This document shows, one piece after another, positions 1 to 8,166 of a DNA stretch of 64,000 bases; the stretch's first letter is position 1, and every line of letters begins with the position of its first letter. The position numbers and the translations under genes were made by a program. Under the pieces are notes generated by a model. That model was not told where the DNA came from and made no database searches. It saw only the letters and a list, made by a program, of their open reading frames with translations. The DNA lies in assembly GCA_944322285.1 (NCBI GenBank), contig CALUOR010000014.1:17073-81072 (forward strand). The letters are read 5' to 3'. The DNA comes from an uncultured Bacteroides sp. (GTDB taxonomy: Bacteria > Bacteroidota > Bacteroidia > Bacteroidales > Bacteroidaceae).

Positions 1-195
1 CAGATAATACTCGCCTGCCGTGGGATTGTCCAGCAAGCCCAAGATGTTGAGCAAGGTGGATTTGCCACACCCCGAAGGCCCCATGATAGCCACAAATTCG
101 CCTTCGTTCACTTCGATGTTCACATCGTTCAGTGCCAATGTCTGCACTTCTTCCGTGCGGAAGATTTTCTGCAAGTTTACGGTTTTAATCATCAT
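1..195 (-). CDS. ABC transporter ATP-binding protein, N-terminal part (cut by window edge)
   Basis: This is the start of the ATPase that should power the permeases encoded upstream of it on the same strand. The visible 65 residues begin [12 protein letters not shown] and contain a textbook Walker [10 protein letters not shown], at about residues 40-48, followed by [18 protein letters not shown], the usual LolD/MacB-type spacing. The downstream part with the Q-loop, signature and Walker B lies outside the window. The start is one of two adjacent ATG codons (195 or 192). It is the last visible gene of the operon that begins with the TolC-like gene at 17112. No other ATPase is visible for the five permeases. 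Family certain; substrate unknown. Confidence 0.93.
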   Translation of the reverse strand, partial: MMIKTVNLQKIFRTEEVQTLALNDVNIEVNEGEFVAIMGPSGCGKSTLLNILGLLDNPTAGEYYL

Positions 196-241
196 AATTG
201 TTTTAGTTTATTGGTTTATAGTATTAAATGATAATTTATCG

Positions 242-350
242 GGTTGTTTTTAGGCACGGATTACACGGATTGGTCACGGATTACTTTTATCATTCGTAGA
301 CGAAATCACTTTTAATCTGTGAAATCCGTGTAATCCGTGCCTAAAAATAA
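242..350. repeat. Dispersed palindromic element, copy 1
   Basis: The gap between the ATPase and the permease holds an inverted repeat: the arm at 251-271 (TAGGCACGGATTACACGGAT) is matched by its complement at 323-343. The same arms, with the same GGTTGTTTTT lead-in, recur at 63147-63306 around a different centre. It could form a large hairpin in the operon mRNA between permease and ATPase. No coding potential was seen. Confidence 0.85.
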
Positions 351-361
351 ATTCCCATTTC

Positions 362-2773
362 TCATTCACTCTTCATCACCTCCGCCGGATTGACGCGCGC
401 CGCCTTGCGCACCTGTCCCCACAACGTGCCGAAAGACACGGCTATCACCACCATCAACGCCACGAGGAAGATGCCCACACCCACGGAAGCCTTCACCACA
501 AAGTCCGCCGTATATACATATATTATATAGTACGCCACGGGCACCGCCACCACGAACGCCAAGCCCAGCACCACGGCATACTTGCGCGAAAGCAACGGGA
601 TGAGGTCACGAAGTCGGGCACCGTTCACCTTGCGGATGCCAATCTCCCGGTAACGCTGGCGGATGTCGAACAACGAAATGCCTAATAAGCCCAAGGCGGA
701 AACCACGATGGCTATCAAAGCAAAGACGGAGTAGACGGTCACTATGCGACGATCGTTCTCATAGAGAGCGGACACTTCGTCCTTCAGCCACGTATAGGTG
801 AACTCGTCCGTGCGATAGACTTCCTGCTCCATGTCGCGCAGGTAATCCAAAAGTTCGTTTACCTTGCCCGGCTTAACGGCAAGCTGCACCCGCTCACCTC
901 CATCGCCATTGCGCACCACCCATGCCATGGGCTTGATGCCTTCCGACACACGCCCCGCATAGAAATTATCTACCACTGCCACAACAGGCATCAGCTTCGT
1001 ACCGCCCCTGACTATTTCTCCTTGGGAACTTACCGTTAGCCACAACGGACTTTCACTCCGCACAAAGGCATCCTCCTTGGTCTTATAGCCGAAGGCATCC
1101 ATAGCAGCACGGTTCAGCACCATCTGTTCGGCACTGTTTTTTTCTAACTCCTCTAAGTTTCCCTCCAACAAAGGTATGTCGTAGAAACGGAAATAATCGG
1201 GACTCACAAAATCCAATTGTATCACCGTCTCCTGTTCTCTATCGTTCAATAAAGGGCTTACATTGCCTGGAGTCAGAGGAGTGTTGCGCGTGAAGAGAAA
1301 CCGGTCCACGTAGGGACATTCCTCAATCCGTTGTATGATGCGTTGCGCACGGGCACGGCGGTTTTTCTCGTAATTTTCATCACTATAATTCAGCTGCGTA
1401 TCTTCGTGAAAGAGGTTGGCCGTCATGACGTTCTCCACCCGGAAGCCGGGAGGCGTGTCGAGCATCAGCCGCAGATGGCGCACAAAGTAGAGGGAAAGCA
1501 TGATGAGCAACAGGGTCACAACATACTGCACAAACAGGAACGCCATGCGGATGCCTACCGACTGGCGGGTAGTGCCCACCACCCGAAGCGACACCATGGG
1601 CGGACGATACTGGTAACGGATGAAAGGATAGACCGACGTAAGCAAGGGAAAAAGAAGCAGGAACGCCAAGGACACCCATCCGTCGAAAGCCGAATACCCG
1701 ATGGCATCGTCCACAAAGCGGTTGAAGAAAGGCTGCATCAGTTCTACCCCGAACCACGCCAACAAGAGTGCCGCCGCGCCCAGCAAGAGGTTTTCCGCAT
1801 AAATCTGACTGAACAGGTGGAAGCCTTGTAGGCCAAACACCTTCTTTACGCCATACTCCCGCGAACGCTTCATCAGCATCACCATGTAGAGGTTAACAAA
1901 GTTGAGCACGCCCACCAGCAACAACAACGCCACCACTCCGCACAGCAGACGCACGTAGCCCAGATTGCCCCGATGCAAAATGTCATCCAAATTATCAATG
2001 TTAATCGTCCGGTCGAAATAGAGTTGCCGTTGGGTGATAAAGTGATAGCGCACTTCCTCTTTAGTCCCGGTCATAATGACATTCTCATTTTCATAAGTCT
2101 TGTACACATAACTTCGCGCATTGACGGCATCCAAGTCTACGGAAGGGAGCGCCCGCATCAAGCGGCATGATGCCCGTTGCCAAAGCTTCTTCAACTCATA
2201 ATTCACCAACATGTCCCAATGATACGTAGTCTTGCAATCCGGTTCCTCCACCACGCCCCGTACAACGACCGTCTCTCCAGCGTAAGTCAGCACCTGCCCG
2301 ATGGGACTTTCACTTCCGAACAACCGACGGGCACACCGACGGGTCAGGATGGCGGCATCGGGAGCCGCCAAAGCGTACTCGCCTTCCACCAACCGATAAC
2401 GGAAGAAATGCAGGAAAGCGGAGTCCACCGGCATCACGTTCATCTTGAAACTATGTTCCCCGCTGAGCACATTGTCATTCTGTAACAGGACAAAGCGTGC
2501 TTCGTCCACAATCTGGTCATCGGGAATATAAGTCGTGTCGGGATGCGCCCAACGCGATTTCAGATCTACGGGATATACATTTCCACCCATGTCTCCCAAA
2601 ACCAATACCGTCCGGTCCCTGTCCACGCAATGCGTATCCACCGTCAGTTCCCTGTGGATGTAGCGCATCAGCACAATGCAACAAGCTAAGCTAAGGGACA
2701 AGCCCAAAAGATTAATAACCGTGTAAGCCCGGGCACGCTTCAGGTGCCGCAGGGCGTAAGTAAATGTTTTCAT
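362..2773 (-). CDS. FtsX/MacB-type ABC transporter permease (permease 1)
   Basis: An 803-residue inner-membrane permease of the MacB/FtsX superfamily. These proteins do not form a classical channel but couple cytoplasmic ATP hydrolysis to periplasmic movement. One TM helix lies near residues 18-38, followed by a large periplasmic MacB-PCD-like domain, three TMs around 285-400, a second TM plus periplasmic domain (about 425-675) and a final FtsX three-TM unit. The cytoplasmic signature RSREYGVKKVFG follows the first FtsX unit and REIGIRKVNGA the second. The N-terminal ~52 codons are almost identical in DNA to those of permease 2, whereas the rest is clearly diverged. It is the last permease before the ATPase. 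Start MKTFTYAL is shared with permease 2. Confidence 0.92.
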   Translation of the reverse strand: MKTFTYALRHLKRARAYTVINLLGLSLSLACCIVLMRYIHRELTVDTHCVDRDRTVLVLGDMGGNVYPVDLKSRWAHPDTTYIPDDQIVDEARFVLLQNDNVLSGEHSFKMNVMPVDSAFLHFFRYRLVEGEYALAAPDAAILTRRCARRLFGSESPIGQVLTYAGETVVVRGVVEEPDCKTTYHWDMLVNYELKKLWQRASCRLMRALPSVDLDAVNARSYVYKTYENENVIMTGTKEEVRYHFITQRQLYFDRTINIDNLDDILHRGNLGYVRLLCGVVALLLLVGVLNFVNLYMVMLMKRSREYGVKKVFGLQGFHLFSQIYAENLLLGAAALLLAWFGVELMQPFFNRFVDDAIGYSAFDGWVSLAFLLLFPLLTSVYPFIRYQYRPPMVSLRVVGTTRQSVGIRMAFLFVQYVVTLLLIMLSLYFVRHLRLMLDTPPGFRVENVMTANLFHEDTQLNYSDENYEKNRRARAQRIIQRIEECPYVDRFLFTRNTPLTPGNVSPLLNDREQETVIQLDFVSPDYFRFYDIPLLEGNLEELEKNSAEQMVLNRAAMDAFGYKTKEDAFVRSESPLWLTVSSQGEIVRGGTKLMPVVAVVDNFYAGRVSEGIKPMAWVVRNGDGGERVQLAVKPGKVNELLDYLRDMEQEVYRTDEFTYTWLKDEVSALYENDRRIVTVYSVFALIAIVVSALGLLGISLFDIRQRYREIGIRKVNGARLRDLIPLLSRKYAVVLGLAFVVAVPVAYYIIYVYTADFVVKASVGVGIFLVALMVVIAVSFGTLWGQVRKAARVNPAEVMKSE

Positions 2774-2966
2774 ACGTCTGTTGCTATTTATTATTTGTTT
2801 ATACTTTTCTTATTTTCATTTTCTCCTTTATCCCGAAGCCTGAGGACGGACACTTGCCTATCCGCCTCCATACTTCAAATGCGCTCATTATGAAGCACAT
2901 AGTTATTCAATCATTCCATTAACCACTTTAATTCATCCTTTCATTTCACCTATCCGCCAGTCCCAC

Positions 2967-3050
2967 TTAACCAGGATTGCAGTCCTCCTTAACCAGGACT
3001 CAAGTCCTCCCTAACCAGGACTGCAGTCCTTCCATAGGAGGACTGAGAGG
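2967..3050. repeat. 22-bp palindromic tandem array (AGGACTGCAGTCCT type)
   Basis: The gap between permeases 2 and 1 (2774-3097) contains units beginning AACCAGGA at 2969, 2991 and 3013, with a fourth degenerate unit in phase (AGGACT at 3039). The period is exactly 22 bp. Each unit centres on a palindrome of the AGGACTGCAGTCCT kind. The array starts about 50 bp after the permease 2 stop. The same palindrome is used in the array at 56661-56750. The rest of the gap is AT-rich with nothing recognised. Confidence 0.85.
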
Positions 3051-3097
3051 ATAGATAGATGAAGCAATCCATGTAAACTATTTTACTCATACATTTC

Positions 3098-5470
3098 TCA
3101 CTCACTCTTCACCACTTCGGCAGGATTAATCCGCGCCGCCTTGCGCACCTGCCCAACCAACGTACCCAACGAAATAACGGCTACAATCAACAACGCCAAC
3201 AGGAACATCCCGACACCCAACGGCGCTTTCACGATGCATCCTTCCGTATACCGGTAAATCAACCAAACGGCTATGGGTAACGAAACCACATAAGCCACGC
3301 CAAGCAGCCACACATATTTTCGAGTCAGCAATAAACATATATCTTTCAGTCCCGCCCCGTTCACCTTGCGGATGCCTATCTCCCGATAACGCTGGCGGAC
3401 ATCGAACAAAGACAGGCCGAACAAGCCCAAACATGCCACCACGACCGCCATAAAAGCGAACACGGTATAGATGGCCGCCACCTGCTTGTCGCGGTCATAA
3501 AGAGCGGCGACATCATCCTCCAGCATGGAATATTCAAAGTCCTCCGAACCATATATCTCCAACTCCTTCTGCCGCAGATAATCCAATACGTCCGGCACCC
3601 GGCCCGGCGCACAGGCTATCTCGTAAAGGTCACCTCCAAAGTTATAGCCCACCACGAACATCATGGGCCGGACGCCCTCGCCCACATGGCCGCAATAATA
3701 GTCCTCCGCCACGGCTATCACCTTGCCCCATGGGTCTTCCCGCGAAGCACGCAAATCGTTCGCCTCCGCCACACGGGCATTTTCAATTCCTTCCAGCCTT
3801 AATGCACGCATGGCACTACGGTTCAAAACGATATGCTGTGTACGTTGGTCTCCGCTTTCAGGCACGCTTCCTTCCGTCAAACGGATGCGAAACAGCTTGA
3901 AGAACTCCGGCGTCACGTAACGGACAAGAACGGTCGCTTCCTGCCCGCTTTCGCTGACATAGGTTGTCTCATAACCGGGGTCGATAATCCTTTCATGCTC
4001 TGCTACCCAACTTTCGATGTGCGGACAAGCGTCCATGGCTTGGTCGAATGCTTTCACACGGTTGATGCGGGCTTGCATCAAACTGCGGTCCCGATAAATG
4101 GCAAAATCGTTAGACTCATAAATCAGCTTTGCCTGAATAATATCCTCCGTGCGGAAGCCCGGCTCGGTGCGGAGCAACAAGGACAACTGACGGTTGAAGT
4201 AGAATGAAAGCAATAGTATGAGGAAGCAAAACACATATTGCACAAAAAGGAAAGCCATGCGCATACGGATGGAGCTACGCCCTTGAATGGTAGAACGAAC
4301 CGCCTCAACGGGTGCCATACGGCTATACTTCAAGTAAGAATAAGCGGCTGCAAGCAAGGGAAGCAATACGAGTATGCCCAGCGAGATTTGCCAGTCGAAC
4401 GCTTCATAGCCGAAACGATAGCCGAAGAGGCGTTCAACCCATGGAGCCGAAACTTCCACCAACATCCACGCCACGAATAAAGCCGCCCCGACAAGCAACA
4501 GGTTCTCCAACCACATCTGAAGGAACAAACCGCCACGGGAGATGCCGAAAACGCGCTTCACCCCATACTCCCTGCTACGTTTGATGGAAGACACCAAGTA
4601 GAGGTTGAGGAAGTTGATGAAGCCTGTAAACAACAGCACCAAGCAGATACCGCTAATCATATATAAATATCCTCGGACTCCGTAGTTGAACGCCAAAGCC
4701 GAATCGTCCCGTGCCACCGACTCCCAATACATCTCCCGCACGGGAAGAAAAGAGAAAGTAAACTGACGGGTATCGTCCGGATAAGTGGGATTTATCAGAC
4801 GAGGCACACTGCCTATGCGGTTCATCTCCGCCATGTCCGTGCCCGAAGTGAAACGGATAAACTGAATGGGCATCCGTTCCCAATGACGGGTCATGGATGA
4901 TAATACCAAGACATCGAAACGGAAAGTTGTCTTATTATCCGGTTCGGCCAATACGCCCGCCACGGTCAACTCCTGTCCGTTGCTATAACGCAGCACCTGT
5001 CCCACGGGATTTTCTGTGCCGAACACCTGCCGGGCAAAACCTTCAGTCAATAAAGCCGACCGGGGCGTATCCAACGTCTGTACTCCCTGCACCGTCCCAT
5101 AGCGGAAGAGCTTCAAGAAACAACTGTCCACCGCATACACGGAAGCCGAGTAACGATTTTGTCCCGCCTCCACATAATCCTTAGGCATGACTATCACATT
5201 GGAAGCCGTCTCAATATAGTGTTTATCAATATATAAACTATCTGCAAAAGGGTGCTTGACGGAACCCAAGAAACGGCCTCCCTCCATTGACTCAACCACC
5301 GCATATACGTTATCCCTGTCCACGCAATGCGTATCCACCGTCAGTTCCCTGTGGATGTAGCGCATCAGCACGATGCAGCAGGCCAAGCTAAGGGACAAGC
5401 CCAAAAGATTAATAATCGTGTAAGCCTGGGCACGTTTCAGGTACCGCAGGGCGTAAGTAAATGTTTTCAT
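3098..5470 (-). CDS. FtsX/MacB-type ABC transporter permease (permease 2)
   Basis: A 790-residue permease with the same double MacB-PCD plus FtsX layout as permease 1 and its closest relative here. Signatures are RSREYGVKRVFG after the first FtsX unit and REIGIRKVNGA in the second. The reading frame is open upstream to 5572, but the extra 34 codons come from a dispersed repeat; I place the start at the ATG at 5470, giving MKTFTYALRYLKRAQAY, which matches permease 1. Co-directional with the other permeases and presumably co-transcribed. Periplasmic domains differ from permease 1, so different partners or substrates are possible. Confidence 0.92.
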   Translation of the reverse strand: MKTFTYALRYLKRAQAYTIINLLGLSLSLACCIVLMRYIHRELTVDTHCVDRDNVYAVVESMEGGRFLGSVKHPFADSLYIDKHYIETASNVIVMPKDYVEAGQNRYSASVYAVDSCFLKLFRYGTVQGVQTLDTPRSALLTEGFARQVFGTENPVGQVLRYSNGQELTVAGVLAEPDNKTTFRFDVLVLSSMTRHWERMPIQFIRFTSGTDMAEMNRIGSVPRLINPTYPDDTRQFTFSFLPVREMYWESVARDDSALAFNYGVRGYLYMISGICLVLLFTGFINFLNLYLVSSIKRSREYGVKRVFGISRGGLFLQMWLENLLLVGAALFVAWMLVEVSAPWVERLFGYRFGYEAFDWQISLGILVLLPLLAAAYSYLKYSRMAPVEAVRSTIQGRSSIRMRMAFLFVQYVFCFLILLLSFYFNRQLSLLLRTEPGFRTEDIIQAKLIYESNDFAIYRDRSLMQARINRVKAFDQAMDACPHIESWVAEHERIIDPGYETTYVSESGQEATVLVRYVTPEFFKLFRIRLTEGSVPESGDQRTQHIVLNRSAMRALRLEGIENARVAEANDLRASREDPWGKVIAVAEDYYCGHVGEGVRPMMFVVGYNFGGDLYEIACAPGRVPDVLDYLRQKELEIYGSEDFEYSMLEDDVAALYDRDKQVAAIYTVFAFMAVVVACLGLFGLSLFDVRQRYREIGIRKVNGAGLKDICLLLTRKYVWLLGVAYVVSLPIAVWLIYRYTEGCIVKAPLGVGMFLLALLIVAVISLGTLVGQVRKAARINPAEVVKSE

Positions 5471-5480
5471 GTTCTTCTTA

Positions 5481-5624
5481 ATTTTATGTGCTAATATGCT
5501 AATGTGCCAATGTGCTAATTGGGCTGCGCTGTGTTTGCGGTAACGTGTTCTCATGCCGCAGGGCATTAGCACATTGGCATATTAGCACATTGACACATTA
5601 CGGGGCTTCGCCCCGCCAAATTCC
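5481..5624. repeat. Dispersed palindromic repeat element, copy A
   Basis: About 144 bp filling almost the whole gap between permeases 3 and 2. It holds interleaved motifs such as TGTGCTAATATGCTAATGTG and their complements, a GC-rich centre, and a CGGGGCTTCGCCCCG hairpin at one end. A near-identical copy in the opposite orientation lies at 58097-58241. The frame of permease 2 runs through it, creating a false N-terminal extension. Confidence 0.92.
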
Positions 5625-5630
5625 CTCTTC

Positions 5631-7958
5631 TCATTCCCTCTTCACCACATCGGCCGGATTCTCATTCGCCGCACGCCACACACGCCAACCGATGCACAAA
5701 GCTATCAGCAACGCCATGCCGACAAAGATAACAATATATATCCAGGCGGAAATGGGGGTCTGTTCCACATAGCTCTCCAACCAACGCCTCATCAGCACGT
5801 AGCCTACGGGGAAAGCCACTACGGACGCCACGACCAATAAGCCCAAATACTCGCGGGCGAAGAGCCGAAGGATGTCCCCCACCCTCGCGCCGTTCACCTT
5901 GCGGATGGCTATCTCTTTGCGGCGGCGCTCGCAACTGAGCGTCACCATGGAGAAGATGCCGAAGGCGGAAACCACGATACACACGATGGAGACAAAGCCT
6001 AACAGGCGGAGGAGCAACGTCTCGGATTGCAGATACTCCTGATAGAGGTCTTCGGTACGCACCAACTCGTATTGCAGGACACCGTGCTTCTCCGCCAACG
6101 GTTGGATGTCTTCCCGCAAGTCCGCAAAAGAGCCTGTGTATTTGATAAGGATACGCATATTATGCGAAGCGCCGAATCCCATAGCCCTCAAATCGGCCAT
6201 GAAGCCCAAGCCTTCTTCACCAACGAGCAACATCGGCTGCACGGGTACGGTAGGCGCGGTGTAGTGGAAATCCTTCAGCAGACCGATGATTTCCAACTGC
6301 TTGCCCTTGACGGTGATGTGCGTACCTACGGGCTGACGGAGGTTCAGCAGACGTGCCGCCGTCTCGTTAAGCACGGCATACTGTTGGTCAGTAGGCGACA
6401 TCATGCGACCTTGAAGCAGCGTCATGCCATAGAAGTCAGTAAAGACACTACTCTCAAACAACGTAAGCATCTCAATCGGTTTATCCCCGGGACGATGCCC
6501 CTCCCAATCGGTCACCTTATTCTTTCTGAAAATAGACATCTCCAATAAGGAAAGATGGTTGTCTATCACTTCTTCGGCGCAAGCCAAGCGGGCAATATCG
6601 TCTCGCAAGCTAGGCATTATTTCAAAGAAATCATATTTGTCTTGCAAGTGCAATACCGTAAGCACGGCAATGTTCTTCCGCTCCCAGCCCAAGTCCGTAT
6701 GACGCAGGAAGTAGAGTTGCTTCATCAGCACCACCGTGGCGAAGGTGAACAGTACGCCCATGGCTATCTGCACACCGATGCTGAGGGGACGGAAGCGGTC
6801 ACGCCCCATCGTCCGGTGTCGGATGCGTAATACGAAAGGCAACAGCATCAACAACGACAATGCCAACACCCCCACGAAATAGAGGGAAGCTTCGCCATAT
6901 ACGCCTCCGTTCACTCCCGACATCTGCCGGAAAGCAGGCAATGCCAATTCTACCAACGTCATGCCTACCAACCCTGCCACCACTACAAGCAACGCATACT
7001 CCGTAGCAAACTGCACAAACAAGCTCCAACGGGAGGCACCGTTCACCCGCCGAAGCGCAATTTCCCGTTCACGAATGCGCATCCGGGTGACGAAGAGCGC
7101 CAGGTAGTTGAGCAACGAACCGAGGATAACCAGCAATCCCACTCCGGCGAACAGCACCAAGTAGGTGAAACGCACGCTTTGGTCTATGTTGACATCGGAG
7201 TAATGGTAGCGGGTCAGCGGCATCCAGCGCACATCTTGAAAAGGATACGTGTCCTTCCCGTCCTTCACCACCTTGTAATCCTGCGCCTTACGGGCAAAAA
7301 CTTCGATGTCCGCATCGGGACGCAGACGGATAAGGACGGGGTCGCCCGACAATTGGTAGTCGTTATTCCATCCCCCACGCCAATAATCAAAAGCAAAACT
7401 GCTGTGAGGCAAAGAGGAAACCACGGCACCGATGCTCATCCGTCCGGCATAGTAATCTTGTATCTTCTCCCCCACCACGTCCGTCTTGCCGAAGAGCCGC
7501 CGGGCATAGTCTTCCGTCACGGCTATTTTATCCCGGTTGTGCAGGAAATCCGTATCACCCGCCAGCACCCGCACGCCAAACATCTGCATAAAGGCACTAT
7601 CCGCAGACAAGCGCGCACCGCCTATAGCCTTCTCTCCGGGCACGTTCAGTCCTTGACTGTTCCGATACAAGGAAATACCACACACGGCCTCCACCTCCGG
7701 GAAAGACTCGCGTAACACGGGAACAACGTCCTTCACTTCAAGGTCATACCCCGTGGCATCCGTCTGGCTGACCCGATAGGCTAAGTAGAGACGGTCCGCC
7801 CCCGTGTGGTAGCGGTCGTACGTCAGTTCATAACGAATCCAAACCAAGGACAAGGCGAAGCAGGCAAAGCCCACGGCCAGTCCCACGATGTTTACGGCGG
7901 TCTGTGTGCGATACTTCAGCAGGTTGCGCCATGCGATTTTCAGGTAATGCACTATCAT
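5631..7958 (-). CDS. FtsX/MacB-type ABC transporter permease (permease 3)
   Basis: A 775-residue permease beginning MIVHYLKIAWRNLLKYRTQ, an N-terminus it shares with permease 5 rather than with permeases 1 and 2. First TM at about 20-42, periplasmic domain, FtsX unit ending near 400 with the loop IREREIALRRVNGAS, second TM near 395-415, second periplasmic domain, and a final FtsX unit carrying RRKEIAIRKVNGA. The C-terminus ends ANENPADVVKRE, the NPA(D/E)V(V/M)K ending common to all five paralogues. Substrate not evident. Confidence 0.92.
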   Translation of the reverse strand: MIVHYLKIAWRNLLKYRTQTAVNIVGLAVGFACFALSLVWIRYELTYDRYHTGADRLYLAYRVSQTDATGYDLEVKDVVPVLRESFPEVEAVCGISLYRNSQGLNVPGEKAIGGARLSADSAFMQMFGVRVLAGDTDFLHNRDKIAVTEDYARRLFGKTDVVGEKIQDYYAGRMSIGAVVSSLPHSSFAFDYWRGGWNNDYQLSGDPVLIRLRPDADIEVFARKAQDYKVVKDGKDTYPFQDVRWMPLTRYHYSDVNIDQSVRFTYLVLFAGVGLLVILGSLLNYLALFVTRMRIREREIALRRVNGASRWSLFVQFATEYALLVVVAGLVGMTLVELALPAFRQMSGVNGGVYGEASLYFVGVLALSLLMLLPFVLRIRHRTMGRDRFRPLSIGVQIAMGVLFTFATVVLMKQLYFLRHTDLGWERKNIAVLTVLHLQDKYDFFEIMPSLRDDIARLACAEEVIDNHLSLLEMSIFRKNKVTDWEGHRPGDKPIEMLTLFESSVFTDFYGMTLLQGRMMSPTDQQYAVLNETAARLLNLRQPVGTHITVKGKQLEIIGLLKDFHYTAPTVPVQPMLLVGEEGLGFMADLRAMGFGASHNMRILIKYTGSFADLREDIQPLAEKHGVLQYELVRTEDLYQEYLQSETLLLRLLGFVSIVCIVVSAFGIFSMVTLSCERRRKEIAIRKVNGARVGDILRLFAREYLGLLVVASVVAFPVGYVLMRRWLESYVEQTPISAWIYIVIFVGMALLIALCIGWRVWRAANENPADVVKRE

Positions 7959-7987
7959 ATTTCATTCTATTTATATCTATCCAAATA

Positions 7988-8160
7988 ACATCCCTGCGGG
8001 TAGTTCCGGCTACACCAAGGGGTAGTCTCAGCTACACCAAGGGGTAATCTCGGCTACACCACGGTGTAGTTCCGGCTACACCAAGGTGTAATTCCAGCTA
8101 CACCAAGGTGTAATCTCAGCTACACCAAGGTGTAATTTCGACTGCACCTGCGGGTAAAAA
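7988..8160. repeat. 22-bp palindromic tandem array (CTACACCAAGGTGTA type), 7 units
   Basis: Most of the gap between permeases 4 and 3 is a tandem array. Unit cores (CTACACC) start at 8010, 8032, 8054, 8076, 8098 and 8120, and a variant CTGCACC at 8142: seven consecutive steps of exactly 22 bp, plus a half unit at the left edge. Each unit is a palindrome, CTACACC-AA-GGTGTAG, with some right arms mutated to GGGGTAG. Between cores are degenerate TCTCGG/TTCCAG linkers. The array ends six bases from the stop codon of permease 4. Confidence 0.93.
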
Positions 8161-8166
8161 TCGGTT

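Noticed and set aside
5471-5572. Upstream start for permease 2 with 34 extra residues
   Set aside because: The extension is encoded by a dispersed repeat and the paralogue starts at MKTFTYAL.
7988-8160. CRISPR array
   Set aside because: Units are contiguous 22-bp repeats without unique spacers, and no cas genes are present in the window.
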